NCBI RefSeq assembly: GCF_022230885.1
Contig: NZ_JAKGCT010000002.1
Location: 248,001 to 312,000 of the forward strand
Direction: 5' to 3'
DNA: 64,000 bases
DNA from: Paenalcaligenes niemegkensis
GTDB taxonomy: Bacteria; Pseudomonadota; Gammaproteobacteria; Burkholderiales; Burkholderiaceae_B
This document shows positions 49,535-57,479 of the stretch, piece by piece (the first letter of the stretch is position 1; each line of letters begins with the position of its first letter). The notes under the pieces are model-generated. The model was not told where the DNA came from. It saw only the letters and a program-made list of their open reading frames with translations, and did no database searches. The position numbers were made by a program, and so were the translations under genes.

Positions 49535-49807
49535 TTAAATATGCAGCCAGCCACGCTCTATAGCATGATTTAAAAACTGCAATACATCCTCCTGTATTTC
49601 GTCCACCCCGAATTGCTGCTCCAGCTCTGTACACATCTGCAGCACTGAGCTTGTTCCCGTGCAATGCTTCAAAATCTCTGCGGCACTGTCGTTCAGTCGC
49701 ACCATGCCTTCCGGATACAACAGCACGTAAGCATTTTGCGCTGCTTCCCACTGCATTCTAAACAATGGCTTCAAAGCTGGGCGGCTGTCCAGGGCTAGAG
49801 TACTCAT
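49535..49807 (-). CDS. pqqD: PQQ biosynthesis chaperone PqqD
   Basis: PqqD is the 90-aa winged-helix RRE protein that binds the PqqA precursor and presents it to PqqE. Characteristic segments are [20 protein letters not shown] and [11 protein letters not shown]. Start at 49807 ([12 protein letters not shown]) overlaps the pqqC stop (ATGA). It is a stand-alone gene, not fused to pqqC as in some alphaproteobacteria. Confidence 0.93.
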   Translation of the reverse strand: MSTLALDSRPALKPLFRMQWEAAQNAYVLLYPEGMVRLNDSAAEILKHCTGTSSVLQMCTELEQQFGVDEIQEDVLQFLNHAIERGWLHI

Positions 49808-50505
49808 GCGGGCAGACCTCTTTCCATAGCATCCATCATGCTCCAAAGCACATCCAGCTTAAAGCGCAAAATCTCTACTGCTTGCTCCTGCTGGGCACGC
49901 GTTCTGAAATGCTCTAGAGTTACTGCCAAACCGTGCTCCACGTCACGCTTTGCCAGTGGAACCCGGGAACGAAAATACTGTAAGCCTTGTGGTTCTATCC
50001 ACGCATAATGCTGGGGCCAGGCGGCTAAACGATCTTGGTGAATCTGAGGCGCGAACATTTCCGTCAAGGATGAACATACTGCTTCATACCATGGCGCACG
50101 ACGCGCAAAGTTCACATAGGCATCCACCGCAAAACGCACCCCAGGCAGCACATGTTCCAGGGACCACAGTTCGTCTCGTGTTAAGCCTACAGCCTCGCCT
50201 AAAAACGCCCAGGCTTCAATGCCACCAGGATTATCCTCCCAACCGTCATGATCGAGTATACGTAAGACCCACCGTCGCCGCGTTTCACGATCAGTACAGT
50301 TAGCCATAATCGCAGCATCTTTCATGGGAATGCTAATCTGGTAATAAAATCGATTAGCCACCCAGCCACGTATTTGGCCCGGTGTACATTGCCCACTATT
50401 CATTTTGATGTTGAAAGGGTGGTGAATATGGTAGTACTTTTCTAATGCGCGTAGTTTTGCCTCGAATTCAGCAGGGCTCCATGCTTGCTCATTGTCCGCC
50501 ATCAT
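49804..50505 (-). CDS. pqqC: Pyrroloquinoline-quinone synthase PqqC
   Basis: Cofactor-free oxidase that carries out the final ring closure and eight-electron oxidation to PQQ. The 233-aa all-helical protein contains [35 protein letters not shown] and [17 protein letters not shown], the family signatures with active-site His and Tyr residues. The start overlaps the pqqB stop (TAATG). Intact. Confidence 0.95.
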   Translation of the reverse strand: MMADNEQAWSPAEFEAKLRALEKYYHIHHPFNIKMNSGQCTPGQIRGWVANRFYYQISIPMKDAAIMANCTDRETRRRWVLRILDHDGWEDNPGGIEAWAFLGEAVGLTRDELWSLEHVLPGVRFAVDAYVNFARRAPWYEAVCSSLTEMFAPQIHQDRLAAWPQHYAWIEPQGLQYFRSRVPLAKRDVEHGLAVTLEHFRTRAQQEQAVEILRFKLDVLWSMMDAMERGLPA

Positions 50506-51433
50506 TACACCTCAAAAACCATACCGTCATACCCCACCTCTATCCCGCTCTGCGCCAGCACAGCACGCTCGGCAGAGTCTTCTCGCAAAATGGGGTTACT
50601 GTTATTGATATGTACCAATACTTTGCGTGGTACATGCTCAGAAGAGTCGAGACTATTAAGCAATTCGATCATGCCCCCTTGACCAGAAAGGGCAAGGTGC
50701 CCCATTTGGGAAGATTTTTTGGCGGACAGACCCAAGCGGATCATTTCATCTTCTTCCCACAGCGTGCCATCCACCAACACCACATCCGCTTTACGCATAT
50801 ATCGGGTGACGTGCTCTTCGGGATCTCCCAGGCCTGGTGCATAAAAAAACTCCGGCCACTATTGAGGTTCTCCATCCACAAGCCTATGTTATCGCCCACT
50901 GCGGGCTTGTCACGGTTTGGCGAGTACGGTGGGGCTTTACTCTTTAATGGAACCGCCGTCATACGCACATCTGAGAGAAACTCCAGGCCGTCAATGGGCT
51001 GACCGTCCAGCCCAAGTGCACGATGCTCAACCCCACAATAATGGCTAAGTATGGAGACGATAGGGAATCCCGTCGACAAGTCCTCCCACACCGATGGACT
51101 GGTATATAACGGCCACGGGCGCGCATATTCACGCAACATCAGCAGACCTGTTACATGGTCAACTTGTGCGTCCGTTAACAAAACAGCAGCAATCCCAGTA
51201 TCTCTTATGTTTCTGGCCGGCTGCAGTTCAGGATTATCACGAATTTGTTTAAGTAAATCGGGCGACGCATTGATCAACAACCAATCCTGCCCGTTCGTAC
51301 TGATCGCAATGGACGATTGTGTTCTTGCCTGAGCCTGAATAGTTCCCTCACGCAAGCCTTTGCAATTTGGACAATTACAATTCCACTGCGGAAAACCACC
51401 TCCGGCAGCAGAACCCAATATTTTTATTTTCAT
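50505..51433 (-). CDS. pqqB: PQQ biosynthesis protein PqqB (one apparent frameshift)
   Basis: Metallo-beta-lactamase-fold protein; PqqB hydroxylates the Glu-Tyr dipeptide intermediate. [20 protein letters not shown] and NCPNCKGLR give the N-terminus with a Cys-rich metal site. [17 protein letters not shown] holds the Asp/His ligand region. The break in the A7 run at 50843-50849 is repaired by one base to give [18 protein letters not shown]; the joined product is 309 aa. I chose the ATG at 51433 because the longer start lies within the pqqA-pqqB hairpin. Confidence 0.92.
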
Positions 51434-51444
51434 GCACAGTTTGT

Positions 51445-51469
51445 TATCCAGCAGCATTGCTGCCGGATA
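51445..51469 (-). other. Hairpin between pqqA and pqqB
   Basis: An 11-bp stem (TATCCGGCAGC with GCTGCTGGATA, one G-T pair) and a 3-nt loop, with no T-run. It resembles the processing or partial-termination structures that make the pqqA message far more abundant than the rest of the operon in methylotrophs. Confidence 0.6.
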
Positions 51470-51485
51470 CCCTCATTGAAAGTGC

Positions 51486-51560
51486 TTAGCGATTGGCGAT
51501 ATACATCGTAATTTCAAAGCCAAATCGGTAATCCACATAGGCTGGTTTACTCCACTTCAT
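51486..51560 (-). CDS. pqqA: PQQ precursor peptide PqqA
   Basis: A 24-aa peptide, starting MKWSKPAYVDYRFGFE and ending in MYIANR. It has the invariant Glu-x-x-x-Tyr pair (EITMY) that PqqE crosslinks to form PQQ. GGGAGG lies 7 nt upstream of the ATG. First gene of pqqABCDE, with about 200 bp of control region between it and the divergent hydrolase gene. Too short to be found by length-based gene calling. Confidence 0.93.
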   Translation of the reverse strand: MKWSKPAYVDYRFGFEITMYIANR

Positions 51561-51763
51561 TTTGACCTCCCAGAATTACATACACGATAAAAACTTAAGG
51601 GTAGAACTAAGGTACATTAGGACGAGAGTGCATACACTTGGGCACGCAAAATCAGTCTAGCAACGCAAAAAAAGAAAACAAGACACCTTTTAAAATCAAT
51701 AATTTAGAAGAAACACTGCCGCACATAATACGTACTGCATTCGGCACAAAGTGATCCATAACC

Positions 51764-52735
51764 ATGACAGTCTGTGTAAAAAACAACTCACTATCTAAGC
51801 ACCACAGGGAAATCCCTGATCAGCGTATTTCGCAACAGTTTCTGCTGCGCATAACAGGCGGGCAGCAACTATTTGTTCGTTTATTAGGACAGGGACGCGG
51901 GCAGCCTGTAGTCATTGTTCATGGCGGGCCGGGATCAAGCTGCCACGACAGTCTGGCAGCACCTTTTGACCTTAATCGTTTCCTTCTCGTCATGATTGAC
52001 CAGCGGGGATGCGGTCGTTCGCGTCCCTTGGGCTGCCTGCGCCAAAATACCACGTCATGGCTAATCGACGATATGGAAAGCGTACGTCGGCATCTTCAGA
52101 TTCAGCGCTGGCACGTATACGGAGGATCCTGGGGAGCAACCCTGGCATTGGCTTATGCAGGCACGTATCCAGAAGTGGTACAAAGCTTAATATTACGCAG
52201 TTTGTTTCTGGCGACCCAGCATGAGATCCACAACCTGCTCTATCGAACGCGGTATCGCCGTCCCAGAGCGTGGCAAAAGCTTTATCACGCAGCTGATGCC
52301 TCTGCCGCCACGCAACTTTTAAACGCTATCAATCAACAATTTAAACAGCCCACCTTAAAAGCGGTACGTACTGCGCAAGCTTATAGTGATCTGGAGCGCG
52401 CACTGCTCATGCCTTGGAAACCACCGCGGCATCAAAATATTTCTGCCGCCAATGCACGGGCTTTGCGGGCCAAGTACCACATTCAAAGTCACTATTTATT
52501 AAATCGCTGCTTTATGTCTGCCTCCCACCTGGCGGAACAGGCAAAGCGGGCTCATGAACATGGCATTGGCGGTGTGGCCATACATGGAAAACATGATCCT
52601 TTATGTCCGCCTACCAACCTGCAATGGTTACAGAGGCACATGCCGAATATGCAAACTCGGCTAGTGGATGCGCAACATTTAGCTCACGAGCCCGCCATTT
52701 ATCAAGCCCTTAAAGAAGCTCTGCTCAAGCTATAA
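51764..52735 (+). CDS. pip: Proline iminopeptidase-like alpha/beta hydrolase
   Basis: 323 aa of the alpha/beta hydrolase family S33. The oxyanion segment is VIVHGGPGSSCHD, then DQRGCGRSRP, the nucleophile GGSWGATLALAYA (GGSWG with Ser), and the Asp and His at HGKHDPLCPP and AQHLAHEP. Sequence and order match proline iminopeptidase. It is divergent from pqqA, an arrangement that suggests a role in trimming PqqA or the crosslinked peptide; several PQQ loci carry peptidase genes, and no pqqF/G protease is present here. That link is inference; it may be an unrelated neighbour. Confidence 0.78.
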   Translation: MTVCVKNNSLSKHHREIPDQRISQQFLLRITGGQQLFVRLLGQGRGQPVVIVHGGPGSSCHDSLAAPFDLNRFLLVMIDQRGCGRSRPLGCLRQNTTSWLIDDMESVRRHLQIQRWHVYGGSWGATLALAYAGTYPEVVQSLILRSLFLATQHEIHNLLYRTRYRRPRAWQKLYHAADASAATQLLNAINQQFKQPTLKAVRTAQAYSDLERALLMPWKPPRHQNISAANARALRAKYHIQSHYLLNRCFMSASHLAEQAKRAHEHGIGGVAIHGKHDPLCPPTNLQWLQRHMPNMQTRLVDAQHLAHEPAIYQALKEALLKL

Positions 52736-52790
52736 CGAGCAAAGCTCCTCGACTAGACCACTTCATTTGTTAAATAGTAGCAACTACGCC

Positions 52791-54809
52791 CTACTCTGAA
52801 CGTAAAGGAATCTGTAAGCGGTTCAGTTTTCTGTATAGGGTGTTACGGCTCAACTTCAACTGTTTGGAGACACTACTGATGTTCCAACGGTTGCCTTCCA
52901 ACAGCTGTAGCAAGGTGATGCGTTCTGTTTGCTCCAAGGGGTTTAAACCGGCTATAGGCTCGGGCGTTGTAGATTGCACAGCCTCGCTGCTGCTCACCTG
53001 CAAACGCTCCCCGATCTCTGTGGCCGGCCCTAACCTTAATGATGACACCGATGGGGGCGTTGCACGTAAAAGGTGCATAGGTACATGCCCTTCCTGTAAC
53101 TGGTGTCCGTCGTCAACCTGCGCCACCATCGCTCTTAAAACATGACGTAACTGCCGAACGTTACCAGGCCATTGATAGGCAAGCAGCCATTTTTCGGCTT
53201 CATCACTCATATATTCGCAGTGGTCTTCCTGTCGCAAGATAGCCCGGAACAAATCGCTTCTGTGCGAACGCTCTCTAAAAGGAGCTAGTGTTAACTCCAG
53301 CCCGCCAATCCTATAGTACAAATCGGCACGAAAACGGCCATCTGCAACTCGCTCCAACAAGGGCTCAGTACTTGATGCAACAATCAACACCTGCTGCTCA
53401 TGGCCCCTCGTGTCCTGCTTATCCAAAATGCTCAGTAGCTGTGCCTGCGCTGAAGCCGACAACTCTTCCACTTTGTCCAAAAACAATATGCCTTGCCCGG
53501 CCTGCTCCACCTGTGCAGCCATATCTTGCTCGATATCAGAAGCTGTTTCGCCCAGGGCGTTTTCATCTGTATGTCGAGTCTGACGAAACACCATGCAGTC
53601 CAAGATTACAAAAGCACTCTGTGATCGCTCACCTTGGTGATGTAGCGCCCTGGCAAAGTGTTCTTTACCGGTGCCAACTTCTCCTTGTAATAAAATGGGC
53701 ACTTGGTATTTCGCGACTTTTAATGCCTGCTGAAAGCTCGCCTGTATCTGTACATCGCCAAACTCTACCTCCAGCCTTGTCATCCTGTTACGAGGAGGCA
53801 GTGATTCCGAAGACTTGTATAAATCTTGTTTGTATGCCGAGCAAAAAATCTGGCCCCCACTTGCCACCAACTGGGACAGTTTTTTTCTAGAGTACTGAGC
53901 TACAGCAAAAAAACGATTTCCCAGTCCACAGCCATATACAGGAATAGGTTGAAAAGAATGCTCTATGCTTCTTTGCAACAGGGTTTCGAAAGTTGATTGA
54001 AATACGCTCTCGACCGACCGGCCACACAGTTCTGAAGTATGTTGCAGGCCAAGCAATAACAATGCACTGCGATTCGCGGCAATTATGCTGCCATCCTGGG
54101 CGCTGACCATCAGCTTTCCGCCATACACAATGTTGACGCTTTCAGGCTGAACATGAAAATACAACGAGAACGCATCGCCACAAAATGCTTCCATCAGCCT
54201 GTTTTCAATCATGCGAGCCGCTAAATTCATCAGCACCATCGACGAATGTGGCATCAGACCCGATCTGGCAGTCACATTCAACGCCGCAATCAGTTCACCT
54301 TGAGGCGCGAAAATAGGCACAGCAGTACAAGTTAATACTGTGTGTTCTGGGAAAAAATGATCTGTGGTCTGAATCAGCGTTGGAGACAACGTTGCTAAGC
54401 ACGTCCCCATCCCATTGCTGCCAGCGAAGCGTTCACTCCACACTGCACCGCGGCAGAGGCTCATTGTCTCTAGCTCTGCACGTAAATCTGGCGAAGCCAC
54501 CAAATGCAAAATTGTGCCTTCACGATCCACGAGCACCACCACCAATTGGCTGTCTGCCAATTGATGGTAGAGCAATTCCATTTCCTGACTTGCCTCATAC
54601 AGCAGTTGAGCAGCGTGATCCTGACGCTCGAGAAACTCTGAGCGAGTTAACACTGGAGGGGCTTGGCTATGCTCAGGGTTTAAGCCATAGTCCTCCATGC
54701 AGCGCCGCCAGGAATTCAGCACCACGTCGCTGACATCACTGGGGGAAAACTGCCCTTTCTCTAGTATTTGCCGGATTCTACGCGCATGATGCGCACCATC
54801 AAGAACCAT
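52791..54809 (-). CDS. AcoR-like Fis-family regulator with degenerate AAA+ domain
   Basis: 672 aa in the layout of AcoR/AcxR activators: an N-terminal GAF-like region (about 80-200, with CRGAVWSERFAGSNGMGTCL), a PAS-like part (230-330), an AAA+ domain and a C-terminal Fis-type helix-turn-helix (about 640-668, NISSVSKQLKLSRNTLYRKL). The Walker A LLQGEVGTGKE is intact, with K382. No GAFTGA loop is visible where sigma-54 contact would be, and the Walker B reads LFLDKVEE, with Lys at 446 where Glu is expected. It may act without sigma-54 or be ATPase-impaired. It follows pip convergently and flanks the mxa/pqq block, so it is a candidate regulator of it. Confidence 0.82.
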   Translation of the reverse strand: MVLDGAHHARRIRQILEKGQFSPSDVSDVVLNSWRRCMEDYGLNPEHSQAPPVLTRSEFLERQDHAAQLLYEASQEMELLYHQLADSQLVVVLVDREGTILHLVASPDLRAELETMSLCRGAVWSERFAGSNGMGTCLATLSPTLIQTTDHFFPEHTVLTCTAVPIFAPQGELIAALNVTARSGLMPHSSMVLMNLAARMIENRLMEAFCGDAFSLYFHVQPESVNIVYGGKLMVSAQDGSIIAANRSALLLLGLQHTSELCGRSVESVFQSTFETLLQRSIEHSFQPIPVYGCGLGNRFFAVAQYSRKKLSQLVASGGQIFCSAYKQDLYKSSESLPPRNRMTRLEVEFGDVQIQASFQQALKVAKYQVPILLQGEVGTGKEHFARALHHQGERSQSAFVILDCMVFRQTRHTDENALGETASDIEQDMAAQVEQAGQGILFLDKVEELSASAQAQLLSILDKQDTRGHEQQVLIVASSTEPLLERVADGRFRADLYYRIGGLELTLAPFRERSHRSDLFRAILRQEDHCEYMSDEAEKWLLAYQWPGNVRQLRHVLRAMVAQVDDGHQLQEGHVPMHLLRATPPSVSSLRLGPATEIGERLQVSSSEAVQSTTPEPIAGLNPLEQTERITLLQLLEGNRWNISSVSKQLKLSRNTLYRKLNRLQIPLRSE

Positions 54810-55087
54810 TTACCTGTCTCCTGCTTTATAGTGTTTTCAGTAAATGGGACCTGCTTACGCAGAGCCTGCTTATGTCTATGAATAGATTATGGCCTCGGCA
54901 TCCTTACAAAGCAAATTCAAACAAACCCGCAATTTTCACTTTACCCTTCAACCTTAGTCCCAGCTGGGTGCGCCACTGTTTATGGTCTTCAATCCGTCAA
55001 ACCCTTATTTGCCATAACCGTGGGCACAGCTAAGCAGCGGTTAACCCTAGCAGGCACCGAATTAAGCCAATACATTGATTTTAGACG
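54810..55087. other. Intergenic region, regulator gene to tRNA-Arg
   Basis: About 280 bp upstream of the AcoR-like gene, presumably holding its promoter. CCTGCTTA is repeated at about 54850 and 54867. I see no clear promoter, gene or structured RNA. Confidence 0.35.
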
Positions 55088-55114
55088 TAAAAACAGAAGC
55101 TCTTAGGCTTCTGT
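55088..55114 (-). terminator. Terminator of the tRNA-Arg transcript
   Basis: An 8-bp stem (ACAGAAGC with GCTTCTGT) around a 6-nt loop, followed by TTTTT on the minus strand, 11 nt past the encoded CCA end. Confidence 0.8.
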
Positions 55115-55125
55115 GAGTTGTGTAG

Positions 55126-55412
55126 TGGCGGCCCCAGCAGGAATCGAACCTACAATCTTCCCTTCATACCACTACAGCTTTCGCTGCCTTGCTTTGCACA
55201 AGTTTGTAGTCTGGACTCTATCTTAGCCGTAGCTCTTGCCGTAGGCTGCACCTGTCGAGTCTCTACACGTTCCCGCTGCCGGGCTTCGCTCGGTATTACC
55301 TCGTGATCTACACAGGGGCTTCACCGAATTTAAGCGCATTCACATCAGCCCTTTCGTGCTGAGTGCCCAATTTTTCAGGAGGGGAAAGTTATATCCATTT
55401 AACTATGGGGCC
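55126..55412 (-). tRNA. tRNA-Arg(CCU) interrupted by a group I intron
   Basis: The 5' exon (55412-55377, 36 nt) begins GGCCCCATAGTTAAAT and ends at the CCT anticodon; the 3' exon (55164-55126, 39 nt) begins AAGGGAA, carries the T-arm GTAGG-TTCGATT-CCTGC and ends TGGGGCC-G-CCA. Joined, they form a 75-nt tRNA. It has a 7-bp acceptor (GGCCCCA/TGGGGCC), a 5-bp anticodon stem (TTCCC/GGGAA) and a normal 7-nt loop CTCCTAA with anticodon CCU (arginine, AGG codons). CCA is encoded. The intron lies between positions 36 and 37. Confidence 0.92.
55165..55376 (-). ncRNA. Group I intron, about 212 nt, in the tRNA-Arg(CCU) anticodon loop
   Basis: The intron follows a U and ends in G, as self-splicing group I introns do. 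The core matches the Azoarcus tRNA-Ile intron type (IC3): AAATTCGGTGAAGC (P4 region), ACGTGTAGAGACTCGAC (element R), and TAAGATAGAGTCCAG (element S). P7 is conserved by a compensatory pair: GACTC with GAGTC here, where the Azoarcus intron has GACUA with UAGUC. P3 (TGCGC/GTGCA), P4 (CGGT/ACCG), P6a (CCCG/CGGG), P8 (AGCC/GGCT), and P9 with a GAAA tetraloop (CAGC/GCTG) can be drawn. P1 uses only a short CCU/GGG pairing. No protein is encoded in it. Confidence 0.9.
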
Positions 55413-55419
55413 GTGACTT

Positions 55420-55425
55420 ATTATA
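55420..55425 (-). promoter_or_regulatory. -10 element of tRNA-Arg(CCU)
   Basis: A perfect TATAAT ends 7 nt before the mature 5' end, so transcription from it would begin at or next to tRNA position 1. The -35 region is poor (TAAAAA). A second TATAAT lies about 90 bp further upstream (55516-55511), so other starts are possible. Confidence 0.4.
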
Positions 55426-55562
55426 TGGAACCCCTTAGAACCTTTTTATAGTGGAGTAGACCCCCATAAATAAAGGCGTTGAGCTAAATTCCATGAACTC
55501 GTCGGACACTATTATATATCACTCGCTATCTCTGGGCACGCCTTCAAGCTGTTTCGTTTACC

Positions 55563-57479
55563 TCAGGTCTTTTTTAAATTCTCAAAGAACAGCGCGTTAT
55601 CGCTCATTAAGCGTGCCGCCTCGTGCAGTAATTCGGCCTCGGCGCGAGACTCACTAGCCAATCGCTTCGCTGCAAGCTCTAATGCCGAAATAACACGTTC
55701 GGGTTCTTGCCGAATGTTGTGTACCCGGTTAAGCACTGTCTGAAGCCGGCGTGCTGTACTGTCTTTAATTTCTGGCTCTTGCAACATTTCTTGCATACTC
55801 AGCGTGACAGTCCCCAGACATTGCAGAGCCAGACCGCCGCCCAAGGCCGACATTCCTTTCTCGCCTGTTTTGTCTATCCAGCGTACCAGTTTAACCAAGC
55901 GGTGATAAAGCCGCGCATGCCGGATCGGATGGCGGACAATGGGGGATGGTTTCGCTGCAAGGTCCTGAACTTCTTGCACCATCATTCCGATTAAAGTCTT
56001 CATTCTGCTTTGCGGAGTGGAAGGATAAATCAGACGAAACGCTATATAAGCACTAAAGGGAGCCAATATCACGGCGAAACCATAGATCAAGGAATCGCTA
56101 AACGGAATCGTCAGTGGATAGGCCGGCTGCAACAATATAAGCATCATCATATTGAAATCGTAGCTACAGGCCATCGTTCTACGGTAAGCAGCCACCAATC
56201 CTCCGAGCACGATAAACGGCATCATTAACAAGACCAACTCCAGCTCACTTGAGGCAAAGGGCCAAACTACCCACCGACAGATCAGAGCAGCAATGACACC
56301 CAACAACTGCCCCCAGAAAATCACCCTGCCCATAATTGTGGCCGGGCTATCAAATGCCGAAAAAATCGACAACATGACTGCCGTGCCTATCATCATGTAG
56401 GGCCCGCCTCGCCAACCGGTAAATACCCAGATCAAGCCCACAAAGAACATAGTGACACCAGCCCGGACCATGGCTTGTCGAGCACCAACCCAGTCGAGAT
56501 GAATCTCCGCAGCTTGGATTTCCGATCCCTGTTCAGACCCGTTGTCAGGTCCGGCCCCTAAATCGGCCAGAGCCGCCTGCATTCGCAGCAGCACTGCATC
56601 CAACGCAGGATAGGAGGTGGTGTGCTCAAGAGCCAGCCACACGTGCTGAGTTTCAGAAGATTCTGCCAACGCCGTTGCCATCTGCTCCAGTTGCAGGGCT
56701 ACGGCTTGATTTGGAGCCACCGTCAACCCACGCTGTAACCACAGCAAAGCAGAAACCTGAGCTGACAGTAGTGCACGCAGAGGACGGATTGAACGATGCG
56801 ACTGTAATGAGCCCGTTCCTAATAAATCGAGCTGCTCATCGATTTCAGCGATTTCCGAGAGCAAGGCTTCAATGACACTATTTGGCTGCGCGGGCTCGCC
56901 CCGTACCCGTTGTGCCATATGATTCAGAATTTTCCCAGTCAGGCGGCGTAGCTGTTGGGTAACCGTTTCTTGCGTCTGACGGCCAGCAAACCACCAGCCT
57001 ATAGCCAAAGCGGACACTACGCCTAGCAAGGCTGTTAACAGCCGATCAACGCCAAGACTGAGAATATGATCTGGATGCGGTATGCCCAGCATGGCTACCA
57101 TCACCGCTGAATAACCGGCGAGCATCGTGCCATACGACACGAAATTACGCTGTAAATTACCTATACCCACACACAAGGCTAACCAGATGGCCATTCCTGT
57201 AACCAGCCAGAAAGGTTGAGTACCAGCCACGTAAACCAGGAGTACACCCACAAGCGTCCCGGACACCGTTCCCATAATACGGAAGAAACTTCTTTCGACC
57301 ATATGATCGCGTATGGGCAGGGACGCGGCCCAAACTGTCATTCCTGACCAATGGGGGTGCTCTAAGCCTAATAGCCATGCGAGCAGCACAGCAACGCAAC
57401 ATGCTAACGCAGTACGTAAGGTGAACCGCAGACGAGTCGCATCAAAGCCCAAACGGGACAGCCATTCTGAACAAGTCAT
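55563..57479 (-). CDS. FUSC-family inner-membrane efflux protein
   Basis: 638 aa of the FUSC/YccS-AaeB type, which export aromatic acids such as fusaric or hydroxybenzoic acids. Two blocks of about six transmembrane segments (residues 20-170 and 340-475) flank a cytoplasmic middle region, and a helical tail follows. HWSGMTVWAASLPIRDHMVERS near the N-terminus is typical. It is cotranscribed with the upstream MarR gene (ATGA overlap). A membrane-fusion partner is not encoded next to it. Substrate unknown. Confidence 0.85.
   Translation of the reverse strand: MTCSEWLSRLGFDATRLRFTLRTALACCVAVLLAWLLGLEHPHWSGMTVWAASLPIRDHMVERSFFRIMGTVSGTLVGVLLVYVAGTQPFWLVTGMAIWLALCVGIGNLQRNFVSYGTMLAGYSAVMVAMLGIPHPDHILSLGVDRLLTALLGVVSALAIGWWFAGRQTQETVTQQLRRLTGKILNHMAQRVRGEPAQPNSVIEALLSEIAEIDEQLDLLGTGSLQSHRSIRPLRALLSAQVSALLWLQRGLTVAPNQAVALQLEQMATALAESSETQHVWLALEHTTSYPALDAVLLRMQAALADLGAGPDNGSEQGSEIQAAEIHLDWVGARQAMVRAGVTMFFVGLIWVFTGWRGGPYMMIGTAVMLSIFSAFDSPATIMGRVIFWGQLLGVIAALICRWVVWPFASSELELVLLMMPFIVLGGLVAAYRRTMACSYDFNMMMLILLQPAYPLTIPFSDSLIYGFAVILAPFSAYIAFRLIYPSTPQSRMKTLIGMMVQEVQDLAAKPSPIVRHPIRHARLYHRLVKLVRWIDKTGEKGMSALGGGLALQCLGTVTLSMQEMLQEPEIKDSTARRLQTVLNRVHNIRQEPERVISALELAAKRLASESRAEAELLHEAARLMSDNALFFENLKKT

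Noticed and set aside
53288..53890. A 200-codon open frame opposite the AcoR-like gene
   Set aside because: It is antisense to a clearly coding gene, has no recognisable domain or ribosome binding site, and its content follows the codon bias of the sense gene.
55118..55306. A 62-codon plus-strand frame over the tRNA-Arg region
   Set aside because: It lies opposite the tRNA 3' exon and the intron core and has no protein features.
37453..55412. Integrative element at the tRNA-Arg gene carrying mxa/pqq
   Set aside because: No integrase, transposase or duplicated tRNA 3' end was seen. XerD at 36 kb is the housekeeping recombinase. Acquisition remains possible but is not shown.
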